From Agrococcus beijingensis (GTDB lineage Bacteria; Actinomycetota; Actinomycetes; Actinomycetales; Microbacteriaceae), in NCBI RefSeq assembly GCF_030758955.1, contig NZ_CP132360.1, forward strand, positions 936,905 through 1,000,904: a stretch of DNA of 64,000 nucleotides. Reading direction: 5' to 3'. The notes beneath the pieces are model-generated. The model worked only from the letters and a program-made list of their open reading frames with translations. It did no database searches and was not told where the DNA came from. Each line of letters opens with the position of its first letter. Within the stretch, counting starts at the first letter, position 1. Below, piece by piece: positions 41,872-51,732 of this stretch. The position numbers were made by a program, and so were the translations under genes.

Positions 41872-43623
41872 ATGACGATGGTGCAGCAGGCAGCGACAGC
41901 GGTCGAAGCCGCGCGCGCCGTGCTCGCCGATCTCGATTCGCTCTCGCGTGCACCGCTCGACGAGGTGGTCGACCTGCTCTCGCAGACGGCTGCGCTCGCA
42001 CGCATCGTCGAAGCCCAGCAGGTGCGGCTCGCGGGAGAGATCGCCGAACGGTCCCGCGTGCCCGACGACACCTCGATCTGCCGTCGGCTCGGGCATCGCA
42101 GCCCGAAGGAAGCGGTGGCGTCGGCGTTCGGCATCCGGGCGCGCGAGGCTTCGAGCCTGCTCACGCTCGCTGCTGCCACGCGGCCGGCGATGGGCATCAC
42201 CGGCGCCGACATCCCGATCAGGTACCCGCAGGTCGCGGCGGCGCTCGACGCGGGCGACATCTCATTCGCGCAGGCGCAGGCGATCGTCGAGCAGCTGGAG
42301 CCGGCCGCTCCGCGCGCCGAGGTCGAGCAGCTCGCGTGGGCCGAGACGCAGCTGGTCGCCGCCGCCACCGACCCGGAGGCACCGCTGGTGCCCGAGCTGC
42401 TGGTCACCCAGGCGCGCGTCTACGTCGCCGTCCTCGACCCCGACGGGGTGCTGCCCAACGCCGAGCGGCAGCGCGCCATGCGAAGCCTGCGCTTGTCGCA
42501 GCGACCTGACGGGGTCTGGTGCATGACGATGCTGAGCCCGCCCGAAGACGGCTCTGCCCTCAAGGCGCTCCTCGACTCCTACACGAGCCCGCGGGTGAAG
42601 GTGGCGTTCCGCGATGCCGATGCCGATGCCGATGCCGCTGGCGCCGGCGACGCTGGCCTCGACGGCGACGCGGGTCGCCAGGTCGACCCCGATGGCATGC
42701 CCAGCGCAGACGGCATCGGCATCGTCGACGACCGCACGCCCGAGCAGAAGCGGCACGACGTGCTGGTCGCACTGGTGCGGGCGCACGCCGCCTCCGGCGA
42801 TGCGCCGGTCGCCGGAGGCGAGCCGCCGGTGCTCGTGTTCACCGGCACCATCGAGGCGTACGACGCATACCGCCGCGGCATCGACTCGCCCGATCGCGCC
42901 CTGACCATCGAGCACACCGGCAACATCGTGCCCATCGAGACGGTCGACAGGCTCGCGTGCGATGCGAGCATCCACCACGCGATCGTCAACGGCGCCGGGC
43001 ACGTGCTCTCGCTCGGCAGCGCCGAGCGCCTGTTCAACCGCGCGCAGCGACGAGCGCTCGCGGCTCGCGACAAGGGCTGCCGGGTGCCGGGCTGCGGCAT
43101 GCCCGTCGCCTGGTGCGAAGCCCACCACGTCGTGCCCTGGCAGCTCGGTGGCCCCACCGACGTCGACAACGGCATCCTGCTCTGCAACTACCACCACCAC
43201 GAGGTGCACGCCGGTCGGCTCACGATCGAGCGAGCCGGGCCCGAGGTGGGCCGCTGGCGGGTCGTGCCCGCGTTGCGCCCTGCAGACCGATTCGGACGCA
43301 ACCGCCGGCTCGCCACGGCGCTCCCGGGCGGTGATGCGCTGGTCGACAGCCGCGGCGCTCACGTCCGTGCCGCCGACGCGGGGCCGGCGCTGGCCGTGCT
43401 GCTGCCTGATCCGCCCTCGACGAGCACCGGAGCATCCAGCCAAGCGCACCCAAGGCCCGCATCGGCGACGCCCGCGGCGCCTGCGACTCGGCCGCCTCGG
43501 CGCGGCGCCAGAACGGTCGAAGCGCGCCTCAGGCACCGGCTTCGTTCGCGCAGGCGAGCGCCCGCGCTGCCGATCGCCGCGCTCGACCTCGGTCGACCGG
43601 CCCACATCGTGATGCGCACCTGA
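41872..43623 (+). CDS. DUF222-HNH endonuclease (13E12-family type)
   Basis: 583 aa. ATG 41872 is chosen because AAGGAG lies 6 nt before it. The helical DUF222 region covers about residues 5-320, followed by a McrA-type HNH domain: CRVPGCGMPVAWCEAHHVVPW, GGPTDVDNGILLCNYHHHEVHAG (both in outline). The last 140 residues are Pro/Arg-rich and disordered. A run of GATGCC repeats (about 42613-42636) encodes alternating Asp-Ala. These genes are multicopy in Actinobacteria and thought to be mobile; the role is unproven. Two 30-bp repeats precede it and a 25-bp array follows. Confidence 0.88.
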   Translation: MTMVQQAATAVEAARAVLADLDSLSRAPLDEVVDLLSQTAALARIVEAQQVRLAGEIAERSRVPDDTSICRRLGHRSPKEAVASAFGIRAREASSLLTLAAATRPAMGITGADIPIRYPQVAAALDAGDISFAQAQAIVEQLEPAAPRAEVEQLAWAETQLVAAATDPEAPLVPELLVTQARVYVAVLDPDGVLPNAERQRAMRSLRLSQRPDGVWCMTMLSPPEDGSALKALLDSYTSPRVKVAFRDADADADAAGAGDAGLDGDAGRQVDPDGMPSADGIGIVDDRTPEQKRHDVLVALVRAHAASGDAPVAGGEPPVLVFTGTIEAYDAYRRGIDSPDRALTIEHTGNIVPIETVDRLACDASIHHAIVNGAGHVLSLGSAERLFNRAQRRALAARDKGCRVPGCGMPVAWCEAHHVVPWQLGGPTDVDNGILLCNYHHHEVHAGRLTIERAGPEVGRWRVVPALRPADRFGRNRRLATALPGGDALVDSRGAHVRAADAGPALAVLLPDPPSTSTGASSQAHPRPASATPAAPATRPPRRGARTVEARLRHRLRSRRRAPALPIAALDLGRPAHIVMRT

Positions 43624-43717
43624 CGAGCCAGTGCCCGAACCCAGTGCCCGGGCCGCACTCGAGCTCGGCATGCCGCCGCGCCGGACCGTTTCGATTCGGC
43701 CAGACCGACGCGCACCT

Positions 43718-43861
43718 GTACCAGTCCGGCGGCCGCGCAGAAGTACCAGTTCGGCGGCCGCATACCCGAACCCGCTCGGCCGCCGCGCACCCGAACCCGC
43801 TCGGCCGCCCACGCCCGAACCCGCTCGGCCGCCGCGCACCCGAACCCGCGCGACCGACGCG
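43718..43861. repeat. Six-unit 25-bp tandem array between convergent genes
   Basis: Units start at 43718, 43743, 43768, 43793, 43817 and 43842. The first two share GTACCAG[TC]-CGGCGGCCGC and the rest share GAACCCGCTCGGCCGCC. One unit is 24 bp. The array fills most of the 240-bp gap after the DUF222-HNH gene. There are no variable spacers. Confidence 0.85.
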
Positions 43862-43863
43862 CG

Positions 43864-44709
43864 TCAGCTCTCCTTCGTGATCTCCACGCTCACGAACAGC
43901 TGGCTCTTGCCCGCACCCGCATACACACCGCGCAGCGGGGGCACGTCGTTGTAGTCGCGGCCGAGGCCCACCTTCACGTGCCGCTCACCGATGTCGATGA
44001 GGTTGGTGGGATCCCACGCGTTCCACTCCCCGGTGAACCACTCGACCCACGCGTGCGACTCACCGCGGATCGTCTCGCCGATCGCCGGGTTCGGACGCGG
44101 GTGCAGATATCCCGACACGTAGCGAGCGGGGATGCCGACCGACCGCAGCGCACCGATCGTGATGTGCGCGATGTCCTGGCACACGCCCTTGCGGTTCTGC
44201 CACGCCTCCGAAGCGAGGGTGTGGACGTGCGTGACGCCCGACATGTACTCCATCTGCTCGCCCACCATGCGGGCGATGGCGGCCGCGGCGGTGCCCGGCG
44301 TCTCCGACGCATCCGCGATCTCGCGCGACGCCGCGATGAGGTCGTCCGTGGGCCGGGTGCGCAGCGTCTGGCCCAGCTGCTCGACGTACTGCGTCGCCCG
44401 CGCCGAGACCTTCTCGAGCTGCTCCCAGCCGAGGTCATGGCCACCCGTCAGCCGCGGCCGCACCTCGACGAGGCTCGTCGCCGTCAACTGCAGCTCGGTG
44501 TGCGGCGCGAGCACGTCGAACGAGACGACCTTGGTACCCCAGTAGTCCTCGTAGGTGTTGATCGAGGTGTTGGGGCGGATGTCGAGGTTGGAGTAGATGA
44601 CGAACTGGCCGTCGCTCGTCGACGGCAGCATGCGCGACTCGTTGTACGAGGCGACGGCCGGCTGCTCGTAGCGGTAGCCGGTCGTGTGGCGGATGCGGAT
44701 GCGGCTCAC
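43864..44709 (-). CDS. Transglutaminase-like cysteine peptidase-fold protein
   Basis: 281 aa from GTG 44709, overlapping the alpha-E stop (GTGA) with GGGAGG upstream. N-terminal beta domain (IRHTTGYRYEQPAVASYNE) and the catalytic transglutaminase core: Cys in RKGVCQDIAH, His in RGESHAWVEWF and Asp in WNAWDPTN. It is the last gene of the ATP-grasp/alpha-E/transglutaminase operon, a widely conserved trio proposed by comparative genomics to form peptide or amide bonds. Its substrate is unknown. Confidence 0.92.
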   Translation of the reverse strand: MSRIRIRHTTGYRYEQPAVASYNESRMLPSTSDGQFVIYSNLDIRPNTSINTYEDYWGTKVVSFDVLAPHTELQLTATSLVEVRPRLTGGHDLGWEQLEKVSARATQYVEQLGQTLRTRPTDDLIAASREIADASETPGTAAAAIARMVGEQMEYMSGVTHVHTLASEAWQNRKGVCQDIAHITIGALRSVGIPARYVSGYLHPRPNPAIGETIRGESHAWVEWFTGEWNAWDPTNLIDIGERHVKVGLGRDYNDVPPLRGVYAGAGKSQLFVSVEITKES

Positions 44710-45638
44710 GATGCCTCCCTCGTCCAAGCGGGCATGTTGTGGGTCGGGAAGTAGCGCTCCCGCACGGCGTTCGACACCGCCGTCGTGGTCGTCTGCACCT
44801 TGTCCATGACGGTCGGCAGGTTCTCGATGATCTCCTGGATGGGCGTGAACTCGAGCTCCGCGCGGATCTGCCCCAGCATCCGCTGTGCCGGGTCGATGTA
44901 GCCGACTCGATCGTGGCGCGGCTCGATGTCGTGCAGGCAGTCCTCGGCGCCACGGATCGAGAAGAGCACGGACCGCGGGAAGAGCCGGTCGAGCAGCAGG
45001 AACTCCGCCGCATTGGTGCTCGACGGCACGCCGCGGTAGGTGCGGAGGTAGGCCTCGTAGGCGCCGACCGAGCGGAGGATCGTCGTCCACGACGGGCCGC
45101 TCGCCTCGGTGAGCGCCCGAGTCGCGAGCAGGCGCGCGACCATGTCGGCGCGCTCGATGTTGCGACCCAGGTTCAGGAAGCTCCAGGCGTCGTCACGGCT
45201 CGACGTGGTGTCTGCCATGCCGCCCGCGAGCGCCGCGCGCTCACGCACCCAGCCGAACATCGCGTGCACCTGCTCGGTGTTCACGCGCCGCGGCATGTTG
45301 GCGTAGGTGGCGTTCAGCACCTCCCACAGCTCGGTCGAGATGATCTCGCGCGCACGGCGGGCGTTCTCGCGAGCCGCGTTCACCGAGTAGGCGATCGACG
45401 CCGGCTGCGTGCGGTCGGTCGCGAGCGTGTTGACGACGTCGACGCGCGTGAGCTTGCGCTCCGGCGGGGCGTCGTTGCCCATGACGCCCAGCAGGGCGCG
45501 GCAGGCGGTGTCCTCGTCGACCGCGACGTCCTCGAGCAGCAACTGCAGGTAGACGTCGAGGATGCGAGCGGTGCCGTCGGCCCGCTCGATGTAGCGGCCG
45601 ATCCAGAACAGGCTCTCGGCGATGCGGCTGAGCATCAT
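44706..45638 (-). CDS. Alpha-E domain protein
   Basis: 310 aa, entirely helical. It opens with the family signature MLSRIAESLFWIGRYIERADGTARI and ends with PTHNMPAW. The two-ATG start overlaps the ATP-grasp stop (ATGA). Alpha-E proteins have no known enzyme activity and almost always sit between a circularly permuted ATP-grasp and a transglutaminase, as here, so a scaffold or partner role in that complex is inferred. Confidence 0.92.
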   Translation of the reverse strand: MMLSRIAESLFWIGRYIERADGTARILDVYLQLLLEDVAVDEDTACRALLGVMGNDAPPERKLTRVDVVNTLATDRTQPASIAYSVNAARENARRAREIISTELWEVLNATYANMPRRVNTEQVHAMFGWVRERAALAGGMADTTSSRDDAWSFLNLGRNIERADMVARLLATRALTEASGPSWTTILRSVGAYEAYLRTYRGVPSSTNAAEFLLLDRLFPRSVLFSIRGAEDCLHDIEPRHDRVGYIDPAQRMLGQIRAELEFTPIQEIIENLPTVMDKVQTTTTAVSNAVRERYFPTHNMPAWTREAS

Positions 45639-47350
45639 CGGGGGTCACTTCCCATCTCGTCGCTGCGGCGCGGTCTCGAGACGCCGCCTTCGGCGACCGG
45701 TCGACCGGCCGGTGGTGCTGCGGCAGCCTGCTGCTGCTGCTCCTCCTGGCGCGACTTCGAGCTGCGCGGCGAATCCTGCGGCGACTGATCCTGAGGATGC
45801 TCGTGGCCGTTGACGACCGCGATGGGTCTCGTGAGCGGCTCCCCCGAGGCGCCGAACTCGGCGTCGTGGTCGATCTGCGGCAGCGGGTCACGGGCGCCGG
45901 CCAGCACCCAGGTGTCCTTCGAGCCGCCGCCCTGCGACGAGTTGACGACCAGCTGGCCCTCGGGCAGCGCGACGCGGGTGAGGCCGCCCGGCAGCACCCA
46001 GACGTCCTTGCCGTCGTTCACGGCGAAGGGCCGCAGGTCGACGTGGCGCGGGCGCATGCCGTCCTCGACGAGCGTCGGGATGGTCGACAGCTGCACCACC
46101 GGCTGCGCGATCCAGCCCCGCGGGTCGTCGAGCAGCCGCTGCTTGAGCGCCTCGAGCTCCTCGGGCGTCGCGTCGGGGCCGACTACGAGGCCCTTGCCGC
46201 CCGAGCCGTCGACGGGCTTCACGACCAGCTCGTGCAGCCGGTCGATGACGTCGTCGAGCACACCGGGCTCCTCGAGCCGCCAGGTGTCGACGTTCTTGAG
46301 GATCGGCTCCTCCGACAGGTAGTAGCGGATCAGCTCGGGCACATACGTGTAGACGAGCTTGTCGTCGGCGATGCCGTTGCCGACCGCGTTCGCGATCGTC
46401 ACGTTGCCGAGGCGCGCCGCGAGCATCAGGCCCGGGCTGCCGAGCATCGAGTCGGCACGGAACTGCAGCGGGTCGAGGTAGTCGTCGTCGACGCGGCGGT
46501 AGATCACATCGACGCGCGCGGGGCCCTCGGTTGTGCGCATGTAGACGCGGCCGCCGCTCGTGAACAGGTCGCGCCCCTCGACGAGCTCGACGCCCATGAG
46601 CCGCGCGAGCAGCGTGTGCTCGAAGTAGGCGGAGTTGTAGACGCCGGGCGTCAGCACCACCACGCGCGGGTCGTCGACGCCGGCGGGGGCGGCAGCGCGC
46701 AGCGCGTGCAGCAGCTTGTCGCAGTAGTCGCCGACGGGGCGCACCCGCATGGTCGAGAACATCTCCGGCAGCGTCTGCGCGATGACGCGACGGTTCGAGA
46801 TCACGTAGCTGACGCCCGAGGGCACCCGCACGTTGTCCTCGAGCACGCGCCACTCGCCCTCCTGATCGCGGATCAGGTCGATGCCCGACACGTGGATGCG
46901 CACCCCGTTCGCGCCGGTGATGCCGGCCGCCTGGCGGTGGAAGTGGGTGGATGTGCTGATCAGCTTCGCGGGGATGATCCCGTCCTCGACGGCGCGCTGC
47001 GGGCCGTACATGTCGGCCAGGAACGCCTCGAGGGCGCGCACCCGCTGCTGGACGCCCGACTCGACGTGCCGCCAATCGGCCGCGGTGATGATGCGCGGGA
47101 TCGCATCGAGCGGGAACGGCCGCTCCTCCCCCGCGAAGTCGAACGTGACGCCCTGCGCGAGGTACGAGGTGGCGAGCGCGTCGGCGCGAGCCCGCAGGTC
47201 GTCCTTCGACAGCTCGGTGAGGGCGTCGTACAGCGGCTTGTACGGGCCGCGCGCCTCGCCCCGCTGCTCGAACATCTCGTCCCAGGGCGTGCCTTCACGC
47301 CGACGGGGGTTCGCGAAGGGCTTGTCGTAGTCGTCGAAGAGATCGCCCAT
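45635..47350 (-). CDS. Circularly permuted type 2 ATP-grasp protein
   Basis: 571 aa. The core matches the family: RPFPLDAIPRII, LISTSTHFHRQAAGI, IDLIRDQEGEWRVLEDNVRVPSG (in outline), HTLLARLMGVELVEGRDLF, VVKPVDGSGGKGLVVGP and the terminal NSSQGGGSKDTWVL. These enzymes probably ligate an amino group to a carboxylate with ATP. The last 70 residues are a Gln/Ser/Pro-rich tail. It heads a three-gene coupled operon; TAGGCT lies 7 nt before ATG 47350. Confidence 0.92.
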   Translation of the reverse strand: MGDLFDDYDKPFANPRRREGTPWDEMFEQRGEARGPYKPLYDALTELSKDDLRARADALATSYLAQGVTFDFAGEERPFPLDAIPRIITAADWRHVESGVQQRVRALEAFLADMYGPQRAVEDGIIPAKLISTSTHFHRQAAGITGANGVRIHVSGIDLIRDQEGEWRVLEDNVRVPSGVSYVISNRRVIAQTLPEMFSTMRVRPVGDYCDKLLHALRAAAPAGVDDPRVVVLTPGVYNSAYFEHTLLARLMGVELVEGRDLFTSGGRVYMRTTEGPARVDVIYRRVDDDYLDPLQFRADSMLGSPGLMLAARLGNVTIANAVGNGIADDKLVYTYVPELIRYYLSEEPILKNVDTWRLEEPGVLDDVIDRLHELVVKPVDGSGGKGLVVGPDATPEELEALKQRLLDDPRGWIAQPVVQLSTIPTLVEDGMRPRHVDLRPFAVNDGKDVWVLPGGLTRVALPEGQLVVNSSQGGGSKDTWVLAGARDPLPQIDHDAEFGASGEPLTRPIAVVNGHEHPQDQSPQDSPRSSKSRQEEQQQQAAAAPPAGRPVAEGGVSRPRRSDEMGSDPR

Positions 47351-47357
47351 GGGGGCG

Positions 47358-47363
47358 AGCCTA
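47358..47363 (-). promoter_or_regulatory. -10 TAGGCT, leaderless start of ATP-grasp operon
   Basis: TAGGCT on the minus strand, 7 nt, then ATG 47350. Confidence 0.5.
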
Positions 47364-47474
47364 GTGGCCGGTCGTTTCGGGTAGATCACGGCCGGCTGAT
47401 GCACGTGTCGGTGTCGTGAAGCCGGCCGCCGCGGTCCTGCCCCGCAGACCCGGGGCGCATCGGCGGCCCCTCGG

Positions 47475-47480
47475 TAGGCT
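47475..47480 (+). promoter_or_regulatory. -10 TAGGCT, leaderless start of apt
   Basis: TAGGCT, 6 nt, then ATG 47487. Confidence 0.55.
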
Positions 47481-47486
47481 GGTCGG

Positions 47487-48011
47487 ATGCCGACGCCCAG
47501 CCCCGCCGAGCTCGCGCGCGCCGAGGCGCGCATCGCGCTCACCCCCGACTTCCCGCAGCCCGGCATCCTCTTCCGCGACATCGCGCCGCTGCTCACCGAC
47601 GCGGATGCGCTGCGGGTCGTCACCGAGGCGCTGGCCGCCCCGTTCGCGGGCGCCTTCGACCTCGTCGCGGGCGTCGAGGCGCGCGGGTTCCTGCTCGCCG
47701 GCACCGTCGCGGCGACGTGCGGCACCGGACTCCTGCCCATCCGCAAGGCGGGCAAGACACCGCGACCCACCGCATCCGTCGACTACGCCCTCGAGTACGG
47801 CACCGCCACCATCGAGGCCTCCGGCGACCTGACCGGCCGTCGCGTGCTGCTCGTCGACGACGTGCTCGCCACCGGCGGCACGCTGCGTGCCGCGGCCGAG
47901 CTGATCGAGCAGTTGGGCGGCACCGTGACCGGCGTCGCCGTCGTGCTCGAGCTGGCCGCGCTCGGCGGTCGAGGCATCGTGCCGTCGACCCACGCGGTCT
48001 TCACCGCCTGA
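47487..48011 (+). CDS. apt: Adenine phosphoribosyltransferase
   Basis: 174 aa. Type I phosphoribosyltransferase with TPDFPQPGILFRDIAPLL (the adenine-specific N-terminus), GVEARGFLLAG, LPIRKAGKTPR and the PRPP loop VLLVDDVLATGGT. It converts adenine and PRPP to AMP in purine salvage. The ribokinase follows after 16 nt, but with its own leaderless promoter. Confidence 0.95.
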   Translation: MPTPSPAELARAEARIALTPDFPQPGILFRDIAPLLTDADALRVVTEALAAPFAGAFDLVAGVEARGFLLAGTVAATCGTGLLPIRKAGKTPRPTASVDYALEYGTATIEASGDLTGRRVLLVDDVLATGGTLRAAAELIEQLGGTVTGVAVVLELAALGGRGIVPSTHAVFTA

Positions 48012-48015
48012 CGGC

Positions 48016-48021
48016 TAGCCT
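48016..48021 (+). promoter_or_regulatory. -10 TAGCCT, leaderless start of ribokinase gene
   Basis: TAGCCT, 6 nt, then ATG 48028. Confidence 0.55.
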
Positions 48022-48027
48022 CGACCC

Positions 48028-48951
48028 ATGCCAGAGCCCCGCACCGACGTGCTCATCGTCGGCTCGATCAACGTCGACGTCACCGCCTTCGCCGGCCGCC
48101 CGCCGCAGCCCGGCGAGACCATCTCTGGCGACGCGTTCGCCGTGCAGCTGGGCGGCAAGGGCGCCAACCAGGCCGTCGCCGCGGGCAGGGCGGGCGCCGT
48201 GACCCACATGGTCGGATGCGTCGGAGACGACGCGTTCGCCGACCTCGCGACCTCGTCGCTCGAGGCCGCAGGCGTGCGGCTCCAGCACGTGCGCACCGTG
48301 CCCGGCCACACGGGCATCGCCCACATCCGCGTCTACGAGCACGGCGACAACGACATCGTCGTCGTGCCGCACGCCAACGCAGCCCTCACCACCGAGCAGC
48401 TCGAGCAGGCCTTCGCCGCGCTCGCCGGCACCGCACGGGTGATGCTCACCCAGCTCGAGACGCCCTTCGCGATCACGCTCGCCGCCGCCCGCCTCGCCCA
48501 CGACGCGGGCATCACCGTGATCCTCGACCCGGCACCGGCGGTGCCGCTCGACGACGCGATCTGGCCCTTCGTCGACATCGTCAAGCCCAACGAGACCGAG
48601 GCCAGCCTGCTCACCGGCATCGCCGTCGACTCCCGCGAGCGCGCGATCGAGGCGGGCCGCTGGTTCCTCGCCAAGGGAGCGCGCGCCGCGCTCATCACCA
48701 TGGGCGGCGCCGGCAGCGTGCTCGTCACGTCGCAGTCGGTCACCGACCACGAGGCGATGCGCGTCGAGGTGGTCGACACGACCGCCGCGGGCGACGCCTT
48801 CGCCGGCCACCTCGCCGCAGCCCTCGCCGCAGATCTCCCGCTCGAGCAGGCGATCCGGCGAGCCGCGGCGGCGGGCGCCATCGCCGTCACGAGGCGCGGC
48901 AGCTCCGAGAGCATCCCGACCGCCGCAGCGGTCGACGCGCTGCTCGGCTGA
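48028..48951 (+). CDS. rbsK: Ribokinase (PfkB family)
   Basis: 307 aa. PfkB motifs: the N-terminal VGSINVDVTAFAGRPPQPGETI, GGKGANQAVAAGRAG (ribose site), KPNETEASLLTG and the C-terminal DTTAAGDAFAGHLAAAL with the catalytic Asp. It phosphorylates ribose or a related sugar. The position beside apt fits a nucleoside/ribose salvage setting. A deoxyribokinase or adenosine-type activity cannot be excluded. Confidence 0.9.
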   Translation: MPEPRTDVLIVGSINVDVTAFAGRPPQPGETISGDAFAVQLGGKGANQAVAAGRAGAVTHMVGCVGDDAFADLATSSLEAAGVRLQHVRTVPGHTGIAHIRVYEHGDNDIVVVPHANAALTTEQLEQAFAALAGTARVMLTQLETPFAITLAAARLAHDAGITVILDPAPAVPLDDAIWPFVDIVKPNETEASLLTGIAVDSRERAIEAGRWFLAKGARAALITMGGAGSVLVTSQSVTDHEAMRVEVVDTTAAGDAFAGHLAAALAADLPLEQAIRRAAAAGAIAVTRRGSSESIPTAAAVDALLG

Positions 48952-48957
48952 GCGACC

Positions 48958-50652
48958 TCAGCGCAACAGCGCCTGCGCCTCGGGGCCTTCGCCCAGTCCG
49001 CGGCTCTCGGCGCGCACCGCCGCCTGCCGCTCCCACGGCGCCGGGATCGGGAAGTACGCCTCCAGGAACTCCCGCACCGCGCGCGTGCGCTCCTCGGTCG
49101 AGATCTCGGGGTGCGAGCCGTCGTTGAGGCAGAACATGTCCTGGTTGCGCTTGCGCAGCAGCCGATCCATCGCCGGCAGCGCCTTCCGCAGCGTCGTCTC
49201 GATGTACTGCACCTTCGCCATGCGCTGCCGCACCGCCCGGCCCGTCATCAACGCGTAGTAGTGGTACAGCGAGTTCGTCACCGAGATGTCGGTCGCCGAG
49301 CGGAACCGGCTGGCCGCCGTGCGCCGGAAGTCCTCGGGGAACTCCGCCTCGAGCTCGGCCATCACGCTGCGCCGCATCGGCGCCGCGCAGTGCTCGAGGT
49401 GCCGCGTCGTGATCGCGCCGAAGCGCTCCCGCAGCAGCCGCCGGTTGGTGCGCGCCGCGTTGTCGTGGCCCGAGCGCTTCTCGTGCGTCTCGCCCAGGCC
49501 GATGCGCGTCGTGGCCTCGACGAACTTGGTGATCCCGCCCGGTGAGAAGAACACATCCGGCTTCAGCGGCCTGCCGAAGAACATGTCGTCGTTCGAGTAG
49601 AGGAAGTGCTCGCTCAGCCCCTCGATGTGGTGCAGCTGCGCCTCGACCGCGTGCGAGTTGTGGGTCGGCAGCACCGACGGGTCGGCGAACATCGCCTCCG
49701 CCGGCACGATCGTCACCTGCGGATGGTCGGCGAGCCACTCCGGCGCGGGCGAATCGGTGGCGATGAAGATGCGGCGCACCCAGGGCGCATGCATGTGCAC
49801 CGAGCGCAGCGCGTACTTCAGTTCGTCGATCTGCCGGTACCGCGCCTCGGAGTCGTCGCCCTCGCCGACCACGTAGGCCTGCATGCGCTTGGCGCGCTCG
49901 CGCTGGAAGTCGTCGCTCGAGCCGTCGACCCACGAGAACACCATGTCGATGTCGAACGAGATGTCGCTCGCCAGCGGCGCCCACATGTCGAGGATCGTCG
50001 GCCACTCGCGCCCGAAGCGGTGCACGCTGTCGTCGATCGCCTCGTGCCGCGGCATCGTCGTGCGCATCAGCGCGTTCGGCAGCGGCGCCGTGATCGTCTG
50101 CTCGCCGAAGCGCCACAGCTCGAGCTGCACGGCGGTCTGCCGTCCGTACCGCAGCCGGCCGGCCGGCTCGACGCGCGGCCGGTAGATGCGCATCGCAGTC
50201 GCCTTGCGGTGGCCCGCGAGCTTCCCGTCGGCGAGCAGCGCCTCGCGGCGTGCCGCCTTCTCGGGCGCGATCGCCTCGGCGTAGAACGGCTCGTCGGCGA
50301 AGGCCGTCGCGAGCGCCGCCGCGAGCTGCTTGCGGCGGGCGCTGTCGACCACGACGATCGGCCGCCCGTCGTCGTCGCGCACCAGCAGGCACGGGATCTC
50401 GGCGGCGTCGAGCGCGTCGCGCAGCGCCAGCAGGTCCTCGATCATCGACTCGCGCGGCGTCATGTGGCCGCTGAGCAGCGCGTAGCGGCCCTTCTGCATG
50501 ACGATGTCGTCGCGCTCGAAGCGATCGAAGCGTCCGCCGGACTGCATGAGCACCGGCTCCGGCGCATCCGAGACGCGGATGCGGGAGACCGGCCGCGCGG
50601 GCGCGAAGGCGCTGTCGTGGTGGTCGACGTTCCGCTGCTGGTCTTCCGTCAC
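48958..50652 (-). CDS. Stealth-family sugar-phosphate transferase
   Basis: 564 aa from GTG 50652; an in-frame GTG further upstream is possible. Conserved stealth regions are present in order: [36 protein letters not shown] (in outline), [16 protein letters not shown] with [27 protein letters not shown] and the terminal CLNDGS. Stealth proteins transfer sugar-1-phosphate units, building phosphodiester-linked capsules or glycans, as does human GlcNAc-1-phosphotransferase. No glycan cluster surrounds it, so it may modify cell-wall glycopolymers. Confidence 0.9.
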   Translation of the reverse strand: MTEDQQRNVDHHDSAFAPARPVSRIRVSDAPEPVLMQSGGRFDRFERDDIVMQKGRYALLSGHMTPRESMIEDLLALRDALDAAEIPCLLVRDDDGRPIVVVDSARRKQLAAALATAFADEPFYAEAIAPEKAARREALLADGKLAGHRKATAMRIYRPRVEPAGRLRYGRQTAVQLELWRFGEQTITAPLPNALMRTTMPRHEAIDDSVHRFGREWPTILDMWAPLASDISFDIDMVFSWVDGSSDDFQRERAKRMQAYVVGEGDDSEARYRQIDELKYALRSVHMHAPWVRRIFIATDSPAPEWLADHPQVTIVPAEAMFADPSVLPTHNSHAVEAQLHHIEGLSEHFLYSNDDMFFGRPLKPDVFFSPGGITKFVEATTRIGLGETHEKRSGHDNAARTNRRLLRERFGAITTRHLEHCAAPMRRSVMAELEAEFPEDFRRTAASRFRSATDISVTNSLYHYYALMTGRAVRQRMAKVQYIETTLRKALPAMDRLLRKRNQDMFCLNDGSHPEISTEERTRAVREFLEAYFPIPAPWERQAAVRAESRGLGEGPEAQALLR

Positions 50653-50700
50653 TTCGTGGGCCGCTCCTGCCTCGGGGTACGTCCCATGGTACGACCGGAA

Positions 50701-50760
50701 CGCCGTTCGCCGAATCCGGGCTTCGCGTTCCGTACACGCCGAGTTCACGCGCCGTTCGCC
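50701..50760. repeat. Two 11-bp direct repeats in a divergent promoter region
   Basis: CGCCGTTCGCC at 50701-50711 and 50750-50760, in the 180-bp region between the divergent Stealth and phosphodiesterase genes. Possible regulator sites. GGTACG also occurs twice just upstream of 50701. Confidence 0.4.
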
Positions 50761-50774
50761 TGCATTCGCTGGAC

Positions 50775-50780
50775 TAGCCT
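50775..50780 (+). promoter_or_regulatory. Candidate -10 TAGCCT for the phosphodiesterase gene
   Basis: It lies 52 nt before GTG 50833, implying a leadered transcript. Confidence 0.35.
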
Positions 50781-50832
50781 CCGAGCAGAGCTCGACGCTG
50801 CGCCCGACCCGACCCCTGGGATTGGAAGATCC

Positions 50833-51732
50833 GTGACCAGCCGCACGCCAGAACATCCTCGGCCCGACCACTTCCTGCTCCACATCTCCGACACCCACCT
50901 GCTCGCCGGCGGCGGCCGCCTGTACGACCGCGTCGCCAGCGAGGAGCACCTGCGCCGGCTCTTCGACGAGTTCGAGGCATCGGGCGCCCGTCCCGACGCG
51001 ATCGTCTTCACCGGCGACCTCGCCGATCTCGGTGAGGCGGATGCGTACCGTCGCCTCCGCGCGATCGTCGAGCCGATCGCGCTCGACCTGGGCGCCGAGC
51101 TCGTGTGGGTGATGGGCAACCACGACGAGCGCCGCGCGTTCCGCACCGAGCTGCTCGACCAGCCGGCCTCCGACGCGCCGATCGACGCGGTCACCTGGGT
51201 CGGCGGCCTGCGCATCGTGACGCTCGACTCCACCGTGCCCGGCCTGCACCACGGGGAGGTGTCGCGCGCGCAGCTCGCGTGGCTGCGCGACGTGCTCGCC
51301 GAGCCCGCGCCGCACGGCACGATCCTCGCGATGCACCACCCGCCCGTGCCGAGCGTGCTCGACCTGGCCGTCAGCGTCGAGCTGCGCGACCAGGTGCACC
51401 TCGCCGAGGCCCTCGTGGGCACCGATGTGCGCTCGATCCTGGCCGGCCACCTGCACTACTCGTCGTCCGCCACGTTCGCGGGCATCCCCGTGTCGGTCGC
51501 GTCGGCCACCTGCTACACGCAGGATCTCAACGTGCCGGTCGGCGGCACGCGCGGCCGCGACGGCGCCCGCGCCTTCAACCTGGTGCACGTCTACCCGTCG
51601 ACCGTGCTGCACTCGGTGGTGCCGCTGGGCGCGTTCCCGCACCTCGACTGGATCGACGCCGACGAGTCGGCGCGCCGGCTCGAGCTGGCGGGCCTGCGGC
51701 TCGCGCCGCGCTCGCCCCTCGTCATCGCCTGA
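50833..51732 (+). CDS. Calcineurin-like phosphoesterase (CpdA-type 3',5'-cyclic nucleotide phosphodiesterase)
   Basis: 299 aa from GTG 50833. The class III phosphodiesterase metal set is complete: [33 protein letters not shown] and [14 protein letters not shown]. The layout resembles mycobacterial Rv0805 and CpdA, which hydrolyse cAMP among other phosphodiesters. It is cytoplasmic, as no signal peptide is seen. The weak GGAAGATCC site makes the start moderately certain. Confidence 0.88.
   Translation: MTSRTPEHPRPDHFLLHISDTHLLAGGGRLYDRVASEEHLRRLFDEFEASGARPDAIVFTGDLADLGEADAYRRLRAIVEPIALDLGAELVWVMGNHDERRAFRTELLDQPASDAPIDAVTWVGGLRIVTLDSTVPGLHHGEVSRAQLAWLRDVLAEPAPHGTILAMHHPPVPSVLDLAVSVELRDQVHLAEALVGTDVRSILAGHLHYSSSATFAGIPVSVASATCYTQDLNVPVGGTRGRDGARAFNLVHVYPSTVLHSVVPLGAFPHLDWIDADESARRLELAGLRLAPRSPLVIA

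Noticed and set aside
43718..43861. CRISPR-like array of 25-bp units
   Set aside because: The units are contiguous with no spacers, differ from one another, and no cas genes are present.
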